A stretch of DNA of 39,751 nucleotides from SAR202 cluster bacterium (GTDB lineage: Bacteria > Chloroflexota > Dehalococcoidia > Lucifugimonadales > GCA-2719675), in the NCBI GenBank assembly GCA_009392295.1, contig VFGW01000019.1, forward strand, positions 1 through 39,751. Direction: 5' to 3'. Shown one piece after another: positions 34,735-39,751 of this stretch. The notes below the pieces were generated by a model, which saw only the letters and a program-made list of their open reading frames with translations, did no database searches and was not told where the DNA came from. The position numbers and the translations under genes were made by a program. Each line of letters begins with the position of its first letter. The first letter of the stretch is position 1.

Positions 34735-35706
34735 ATGAAATTCAACTTATACAATATTAATAACCAAAGCAAATCAATTAGACTGCTAATAGGTCTAGGT
34801 GCACTATTGTTTTTATCAGGTTGCTGGTTAGATGCAAGTGCACACACATATATTGGAGGAGATTTAAATTCCTTCTTCACTCCTTGGCATGCTGTTTTAT
34901 ATTCAGGATATGTAATCCTAACTATTTCAATTCTTTTGGAGAAATATATATCTAAAAATAGCTCATGGGATATGGGATTTCTAGGAATCACTATATTTGG
35001 AATTGGTGGAGTATCTGATGCAATTTGGCATACCATCCTTGGAATTGAGGAAGGCATTGAGGCACTTATTAGCCCTTCTCACCTATTTTTATTTATAGGA
35101 GGATTTTTAATGCTAGCTCACATAATAGCTTCACAGCCTTCAAAAAAATCTCTTGATTTTTCTACCATAATTTCAATAGCATCAATTTACTCTTTAATTA
35201 TGTTTATCACCCAATTTATGAATCCATTTCTATCAGTATATGAATTCTTTTTCACAGATTGGAAACAAGAGCTGGCTGCAGGATCACTTTTTTTTCAAGC
35301 ATTATTAACAAATATAGTTTTTTTATACATTTTAAAATTCAATATTTCGAAAAAACAAATTGTAATAATATATTTAACATCTTTTTTACTACTTTCAATA
35401 CATGCATTACTTGGCGATCAAAACAAAATGATTTTAATTATCTTAACAGGCTTTATATATAGTGTAATTTTAATTCCAATTCTCCATTGGTTTTTTCAAA
35501 CAAAAAATCCCTTAAAAATTCAAATCAGTGGAGCTCTTATCGCGGCAACATATGGTGGAATATTAATTTTATATATATTTATATCTTCCCAATTTTTTTG
35601 GGAAACACTAGAAATCAAATGGAGATTTTATGGATTGGGAGGGTTAATTTTCATGCCTGGATTATTTGGTTTCTTAATAGGGAATTTATATTCAAAAAAT
35701 AGCTAA
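34735..35706 (+). CDS. Multipass membrane protein of unknown function with conserved-looking histidines
   Basis: I do not recognise a named family. The 323-residue protein has roughly eight hydrophobic spans. Within its first 130 residues it carries evenly placed histidines at helix ends: DASAHTYIGGDL, FFTPWHAVLYSG, SDAIWHTILGIEEGIEALISPSHLFLF. Trp-His and Ser-Pro-Ser-His pairs of this kind suggest metal or heme binding in the membrane, which is inference. The first helix has LLFLSGCW, a lipobox-like run, but the protein is polytopic. It is divergent from rhaM and convergent with the HMA-MauE gene. Confidence 0.6.
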   Translation: MKFNLYNINNQSKSIRLLIGLGALLFLSGCWLDASAHTYIGGDLNSFFTPWHAVLYSGYVILTISILLEKYISKNSSWDMGFLGITIFGIGGVSDAIWHTILGIEEGIEALISPSHLFLFIGGFLMLAHIIASQPSKKSLDFSTIISIASIYSLIMFITQFMNPFLSVYEFFFTDWKQELAAGSLFFQALLTNIVFLYILKFNISKKQIVIIYLTSFLLLSIHALLGDQNKMILIILTGFIYSVILIPILHWFFQTKNPLKIQISGALIAATYGGILILYIFISSQFFWETLEIKWRFYGLGGLIFMPGLFGFLIGNLYSKNS

Positions 35707-35754
35707 AATGTATATTTGAGTTAAAAATTGAGTTTCTAAAGTGATCAATTTAAT

Positions 35755-35784
35755 TTATATAAAAAATATGATTTATCAAATCAT
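35755..35784 (-). terminator. Possible intrinsic terminator of the HMA-MauE gene
   Basis: On the minus strand ATGATTT, loop GAT, AAATCAT (35768-35784) forms a 7-bp stem followed by ATTTTTTATAT. The stem is AT-only, and the CDS stop lies inside it, so it would be weak. Confidence 0.35.
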
Positions 35785-36498
35785 TTGATTAATCATATAA
35801 GCTGACATGAAAATCATAAGTATATTTTCTAAAAGAGTAAGAAAAGAAATTGGCAAATTAATTGAAGATCCCAAACATGCACACTGTATCTGTTGTTTCC
35901 TCTTAAGTACAATTGAAACCCCAATTGATTGTGAGACCATTAAAATCAAAGTAATTATATTTGAAGCAAGAAGTAATGTTTTTGTTAGAAATGCCACTCC
36001 TAAAATCAATTCTAGAAATGGATATGTCAAAGAAAAACCAGGAACCCTTTTCGCAATAACATCGTATCTTTTAAAAGTCATACTAAACCCTTTTACGTTA
36101 AGTAATTTTAAAAAAGAAAATACTACAAAAAACATTCCCATATAAGTTGTAAACCAATTATTAACATCAAATGTACCATAGCTAGTTTGCAGAGACAAAG
36201 ACGAAATGATTACGATAAATAATGCAACCAATATTGGCTTCCTTGATTCTAAATAAATAATAATTCTAGACAATAAATTTTTCTTAGTTTTTTTAACATT
36301 ATAGTTACCTAAAGTTGAAAGCATACTATCAATTTCATCAGAACTAAAATCTTCATCAGAAATAATAGTCAATTGATTGGTCTCTAATACCACTTTTGCA
36401 GATTTTATTTTTGAAGACTTACCTAATCCATCTTGAATTGTATTAGCACAACTTTGGCAAGTCATACCTTGAATTTGAAAATTCTTTTCCACTTCCAA
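35776..36498 (-). CDS. Heavy-metal-associated (HMA) domain fused to a MauE/DoxX-like membrane domain
   Basis: Residues 1-72 form an HMA metal-binding domain with GMTCQSC (Cys14, Cys17), as in copper and mercury chaperones. Residues about 85-240 are a four-helix membrane domain resembling MauE/DoxX-type redox proteins: GMFFVVFSFLKLLNVKGF, FLELILGVAFL, and a loop with CACLGSSINLPISF, the CxC-type motif of MauE. MauE helps form disulfides in methylamine dehydrogenase. Here the fusion may pass metal or electrons to thiols in the periplasm. It follows the NHL gene by 10 nt. Confidence 0.78.
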   Translation of the reverse strand: MEVEKNFQIQGMTCQSCANTIQDGLGKSSKIKSAKVVLETNQLTIISDEDFSSDEIDSMLSTLGNYNVKKTKKNLLSRIIIYLESRKPILVALFIVIISSLSLQTSYGTFDVNNWFTTYMGMFFVVFSFLKLLNVKGFSMTFKRYDVIAKRVPGFSLTYPFLELILGVAFLTKTLLLASNIITLILMVSQSIGVSIVLKRKQQIQCACLGSSINLPISFLTLLENILMIFMSAYMINQMI

Positions 36499-36508
36499 AG
36501 TCCTTTCA

Positions 36509-37501
36509 TCATAATTTAATTAATTTTTGAAATGATTTAATTTCTCTAGGAGGGGTCAAATGTTGACCAGAATTTGTCCATGAAACTTCTCCAACATATA
36601 TATCTCCAAATGAATCAACTGAAATAGTATGAGGCGCAGTAAACTCTGTAGGCTTTAATCCTATTTTAACTTTCAAAGTATCCGTAATTTCTTCAACTTC
36701 CCCACTAGATTCATTTCCTAATTTTCCAATAATATTTCCATTTAAATCAAGTATTAAAACTCTTGGTCCAATATTAGGATAATTAATATTTACAGCCATA
36801 GTAGCACCTAATTCTGCTATATAACAAATTTGAGGATCTTTTTTATCAATAAAAATTCCACAAGGACGATGTAGATTTTGCCATTGAGTTTCATAATTAC
36901 CATTTTTATCAAATATTTGAACTCGATGATTCTCCCTGTCGGCAACATAAACATATCCATTTATATCAGTTGCAAGATTATGTACTAAATTAAATTCACC
37001 TGGCCCTGTACCAGATTTTCCCCAAGAAAATAGATACTTCCCATCTGGTGAATATTTATGTACTTTTGCATTACCATATCCATCTGAAACATATATATCC
37101 CCATTATTTGGATCTAATGCTACATGAGTACATCGATTAAATGGTTCTCCACTCATAAAATTAGAGGACTTACCCGGAGTACCTAAAGTCATGAGTATTT
37201 CTCCATTTAAATTGCATTTTCTTACAGAATGATTTCCATCATCAGTTAAATATATACTATCATCAGGCCCCATAGTCACTCCATGAGCCCTTGGATATAA
37301 ACCTTCTCCCCAAGATTTCAAAAAATTTCCATCTTTATCAAATACAATCATAGGATGTTTACCACGATTGAACACATAAACACGATCTTGAGAATCAATA
37401 CCTACTCCCCCGACTTCCTTGAATGTCCACCCATCAGGCAATTTTGCCCAATTCTCATCAACCTTGAATTTAAAATCATTTCGTCCTACATATTGATTCA
37501 T
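36509..37501 (-). CDS. NHL-repeat beta-propeller protein (peptidyl-hydroxyglycine lyase-like)
   Basis: The 330-residue protein has repeated NHL blades: VYVFNRGKHPMIVFDKDGN, IYLTDDGNHSVRKCNLNGE, IYVSDGYGNAKVHKYSPDGKY, VYVADRENHRVQIFDKNGN and IYVGEVSW, forming a six-bladed propeller. Bacterial relatives are annotated as peptidylamidoglycolate lyase-like or unclassified NHL proteins. No signal peptide is present, so the location is unclear. It is the first gene of a two-gene operon with the HMA-MauE fusion. Confidence 0.82.
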   Translation of the reverse strand: MNQYVGRNDFKFKVDENWAKLPDGWTFKEVGGVGIDSQDRVYVFNRGKHPMIVFDKDGNFLKSWGEGLYPRAHGVTMGPDDSIYLTDDGNHSVRKCNLNGEILMTLGTPGKSSNFMSGEPFNRCTHVALDPNNGDIYVSDGYGNAKVHKYSPDGKYLFSWGKSGTGPGEFNLVHNLATDINGYVYVADRENHRVQIFDKNGNYETQWQNLHRPCGIFIDKKDPQICYIAELGATMAVNINYPNIGPRVLILDLNGNIIGKLGNESSGEVEEITDTLKVKIGLKPTEFTAPHTISVDSFGDIYVGEVSWTNSGQHLTPPREIKSFQKLIKL

Positions 37502-37606
37502 TTGAATCCTTTTAGTTAAAAAATAACATATAAATAATCTAAAAATAAAGTTTAAATATTACACTCCTACCCTCACGTAATCCACACTTTTTTGAATTTA
37601 CTCCCG

Positions 37607-37635
37607 ATAGTATCTAACAGAGTCTAAAATAACAA
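37607..37635 (-). promoter_or_regulatory. Probable promoter of the NHL/HMA-MauE operon
   Basis: On the minus strand TTGTTA (37630-37635) and TACTAT (37607-37612) are separated by 17 bases, about 106 nt upstream of the ATG at 37501. Confidence 0.42.
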
Positions 37636-37747
37636 TAAATAATTCAAACTATTTAACTGGATTGATACATATGATAATGCCAGACTTATTTTATTTAAAT
37701 ATACTAATATTCTCTTAAGATATTATGAATTAAGGTCTTTGATCTTT

Positions 37748-37776
37748 TTGACTTTGTTTTTGCTATGGATTAACAT
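37748..37776 (+). promoter_or_regulatory. Probable promoter of the lipoprotein gene
   Basis: TTGACT (37748-37753) and TAACAT (37771-37776) are 17 bases apart, 48 nt upstream of the chosen ATG at 37824. Confidence 0.48.
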
Positions 37777-37823
37777 GTTTAAAGTTTAAATATATGGATA
37801 AAAATATTATTGGAGATGTATTG

Positions 37824-39557
37824 ATGTTTAATTATAATTTTTACAAAACCATATTCGTGTTAATTTCCTTGGGTTTATTTATTATTTCTTGCAGTTCAAC
37901 AACATCTGAAGCAACCGCTACTCAAGATACTGCATCTTCTATACTACCTACTCCTACTCCTACTGCTATTCCTACTGCTATTCCTACTGCTATTCCTACT
38001 GCTATTCCTACTACTTCTACTCCTACCCCTACTCCTATTCCTACTTCTACTCCTACTCCATCTACTCCTACCCCTATTCCATCTACCCCTATTCCTCCTA
38101 CTCCTACTCCTACTCCTATTCCATCTACTCCTACTCCTACTCCTACTTCTACTCCTACTTCTACTCCTACTTCTACTCCTATTCCATCTACCCCTATTCC
38201 TCCTACTCCTATCCCATCTACTCCTATTCCATCTACTCCTACCCCTATTCCATCTACCCCTATTCCTCCTACTCCACAAAAAGAGGTGCAAGGAAATAGT
38301 AGACGCTCAAAAATCCCAATTCCTTTTACAACTTCTTCTTTGAGTTTTGACGCGTATACGTCACAATCTGCCAAAAAATTTGATGAATCAATAGCATCTG
38401 CCTTTGACAAAGCTTTAAAAACTGAATTCGAGTCTCATACTGAAAAAATGGGAATATCAGCAGCTATATATAAAGATGGAGTGAGTTGGACAGGAGTAGC
38501 TGGATTTTCTAGACCAGAAATTGAAATGACTCCAAATACTCCATTACGTTTGATGAGCGCATCAAAAACCTATCTTGGAGCTCTAATTTTAACCCAAATT
38601 TCAAATGGTTTATACTCTCTTGATGATAAAGTATCTTCTTTATTATCAAATCATGTAAAATATCAATCTTTGGATACTAATATAATCCCTGATGTAACTA
38701 TTAAACAATTGCTTACTATGAGATCAGGTGTTAAGGGTACATATAAAGACTCAGGCAAAGTCGAAACCTTTAAGCTTATGGCTAATCCAAAGTGGGAACC
38801 TGTTGACACTTTAGCACTTGCTAAAACACCAATTTCAACCCCTGGACAATACGAGTACTCACCAATAGTTAATTCTTATTTATTAGCTTTAGTAGCTGAA
38901 GAAATGGGAGATAACGATCTTCTTACACTCTACCAGACAGAATTACTTAACTCAATTAATATTAACGTAGGATTATTACCATTATCAGATCCACCTTCCA
39001 ACCTTGCTAGAGGTTACGCTAACCGATCTAATTATGGCGGATCAGATGGATTCGGAGATCTTAACCAAATTGAACTATATACTTCATATGGGTTAGATTT
39101 CCATAAATCAGATGGCCGAATGTCTTGGGCAGGAGCAGGAATAATTTCCACTCCTTCATCTATGGCTCGTTGGGGTTATGAAGCAATGAGTCCAAAAGGT
39201 ATAGCAGTATCATCTGCTGTAAGAACTCAACTCACGGAATCATTTGTAGATGAATGGATAACTCTAACACAATCTCGTCAAAAATATGGGTTCCATTGGA
39301 TTTTAACTGAACATCAGCTTAGTAACGGAAGCCTAGTATTATCATATGGCCACCCTGGAGGTGGTTCCGGTTTTGGAACTGAACTTTTTTATGTACCTTC
39401 TATAGACACATCTATATCTATAATGGCAAATACTGAGATTAATAAATTATGGGGAGCCTGTGGAGATCCTACCAAAAATGGTTCTCGTACTGGCCAACAT
39501 TCACCAATTAGTTGCATTGTTTTGGATTTCTTAGAAATACTCACCAAAACAAACTAA
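37824..39557 (+). CDS. Lipoprotein with Thr/Pro-rich linker and beta-lactamase-fold serine hydrolase domain
   Basis: The 577-residue protein begins with a lipoprotein signal (FVLISLGLFIISC, lipid-anchored Cys23) and is followed by a Ser/Thr stretch. Residues about 42-151 are an almost pure Thr/Pro/Ile/Ser repeat, an extended linker. The C-terminal domain is the class C beta-lactamase/D-Ala-D-Ala carboxypeptidase fold: SASK (SxxK, Ser245-Lys248), YSP where YxN is usual, and GHPGGGSGFG (HxG motif). It is probably a surface-tethered esterase, peptidase or peptidoglycan enzyme. ATG at 37824 is preferred because GGAG lies 8 nt upstream. Confidence 0.85.
   Translation: MFNYNFYKTIFVLISLGLFIISCSSTTSEATATQDTASSILPTPTPTAIPTAIPTAIPTAIPTTSTPTPTPIPTSTPTPSTPTPIPSTPIPPTPTPTPIPSTPTPTPTSTPTSTPTSTPIPSTPIPPTPIPSTPIPSTPTPIPSTPIPPTPQKEVQGNSRRSKIPIPFTTSSLSFDAYTSQSAKKFDESIASAFDKALKTEFESHTEKMGISAAIYKDGVSWTGVAGFSRPEIEMTPNTPLRLMSASKTYLGALILTQISNGLYSLDDKVSSLLSNHVKYQSLDTNIIPDVTIKQLLTMRSGVKGTYKDSGKVETFKLMANPKWEPVDTLALAKTPISTPGQYEYSPIVNSYLLALVAEEMGDNDLLTLYQTELLNSININVGLLPLSDPPSNLARGYANRSNYGGSDGFGDLNQIELYTSYGLDFHKSDGRMSWAGAGIISTPSSMARWGYEAMSPKGIAVSSAVRTQLTESFVDEWITLTQSRQKYGFHWILTEHQLSNGSLVLSYGHPGGGSGFGTELFYVPSIDTSISIMANTEINKLWGACGDPTKNGSRTGQHSPISCIVLDFLEILTKTN
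37947..38276 (+). repeat. Low-complexity tandem repeat encoding the Thr/Pro linker
   Basis: The 330 bases are built from CCTACT, CCTATT and CCATCT hexamers. A 12-bp unit CCTACTGCTATT is repeated four times exactly at 37959-38006, and CCTACTTCTACT recurs around 38141-38180. All units are multiples of 3, so copy-number change would alter linker length without a frameshift. Confidence 0.9.
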
Positions 39558-39631
39558 CAAAAAATAAGTGATACAAGTATCTTAACTTTCTTTATCACGC
39601 TATAGTTTGATATTTAATATTTTATTTATTT

Positions 39632-39751
39632 CTAACCTAAATTTTCCCACCATCTAAGTTCATTTTCAGGTGTTTGAGGTCTACCATTTAAATTCACACA
39701 ATTTGCTACACCTACAATATCGTTTAAACCATTTGAATTAAGATCTACAGA
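39632..39751 (-). CDS. C-terminal fragment of a VCBS/FG-GAP-type repeat protein (cut by the right edge)
   Basis: The minus-strand frame enters from the right edge and reads SVDLNSNGLNDIVGVANCVN..., ending ELRWWENLG before TAG at 39632-39634. D-x-N-x-N-G-x-x-D-I with a terminal WWENLG is the pattern of calcium-binding VCBS/FG-GAP repeats (DxDGDGDxDI...WYEN). These occur in secreted or surface proteins. Only 39 codons are visible, so architecture and function are unknown. Confidence 0.65.
   Translation of the reverse strand, partial: SVDLNSNGLNDIVGVANCVNLNGRPQTPENELRWWENLG

Larger units (their letters stand above)
37502..37823. other. Divergent intergenic region of 322 bases
   Basis: It holds the two promoters listed separately and a roughly 100-nt leader of the NHL gene that contains a G-rich patch on the minus strand (GTGAGGGTAGGAGTG near 37562-37580). 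A plus-strand ATG at 37794 is in frame with the lipoprotein gene but lacks a good ribosome binding site. No RNA gene was recognised. Confidence 0.5.

Noticed and set aside
37947-38276. CRISPR-like repeats
   Set aside because: There are no unique spacers; the region is a continuous coding low-complexity repeat.
37922-38410. Gly/Val-rich and Arg/Ser-rich frames on the minus strand
   Set aside because: They are mirror translations of the Thr/Pro hexamer repeat of the lipoprotein gene.

Overview
This looks like chromosomal DNA from a low-GC (roughly 30% by eye) free-living bacterium. The best guess is a marine Chloroflexota of the SAR202/Dehalococcoidia kind. That is inferred from three things: a 23S rRNA gene with its own promoter and no 16S upstream, an arrangement known from Dehalococcoides relatives; paired TrkA genes; and a deoxysugar catabolic operon like those reported in SAR202. 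No phage, plasmid, insertion sequence, tRNA or CRISPR array was seen. The bases are complete over most of the window, with one RNA gene cut at the left edge and one CDS cut at the right edge.

Layout. 1-950: 5' third of region I of a 23S rRNA gene (minus strand) with leader and promoter. 953-2678: an inositol-monophosphatase-like gene diverging from a YhhQ queuosine-precursor transporter gene. 2681-7373 (minus): an operon for a PncC-like/nucleotidyltransferase fusion, UbiD, UbiA, UbiX and a thiamine-diphosphate enzyme subunit, probably late quinone synthesis (menaquinone by the futalosine route is a good candidate). 7595-12270 (plus): TrkH/KtrB, KtrA, a universal stress protein, two TrkA-like proteins (one degenerate) and prephenate dehydratase with an apparent CTG start. 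12283-12869: two small membrane proteins. 12974-15038 (minus): a promoter, a DapA-family aldolase and an MfnB-like furan synthase fused to a TusA-like sulfur-carrier domain; this is the most unusual locus. 15133-16173: an alpha/beta hydrolase.

16204-21488 is a housekeeping block: recG, fakB (DegV) and fakA on the minus strand, with rpmB diverging from fakA. Then come aconitase and a 7Fe ferredoxin (minus). 24837-29660 (plus) carries an SDR oxidoreductase, cmk, plsC, a 56-residue ORF, a phospholipid-methyltransferase-like gene and typA, a membrane-lipid and growth cluster.

29709-34594 (minus) is a sugar operon read from a promoter at 34664-34691: L-rhamnose mutarotase, SDR dehydrogenase, amidohydrolase-type lactonase, a beta-propeller glycosidase-like protein, a tiny membrane ORF, an MDR dehydrogenase and a DUF2082 zinc ribbon. 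It fits uptake and non-phosphorylative oxidation of L-fucose/L-rhamnose-type sugars. 34735-37501 holds a histidine-containing multipass membrane protein (plus), an HMA-MauE fusion and an NHL propeller protein (minus, one operon). 37824-39557 encodes a lipoprotein with a 110-codon Thr/Pro repeat and a beta-lactamase-fold serine hydrolase domain. The right edge holds the last codons of a VCBS/FG-GAP-type repeat protein.

Genes are tightly packed. Several convergent pairs are separated by only 2-12 nt, and many genes start with TTG or GTG behind a clear Shine-Dalgarno sequence.
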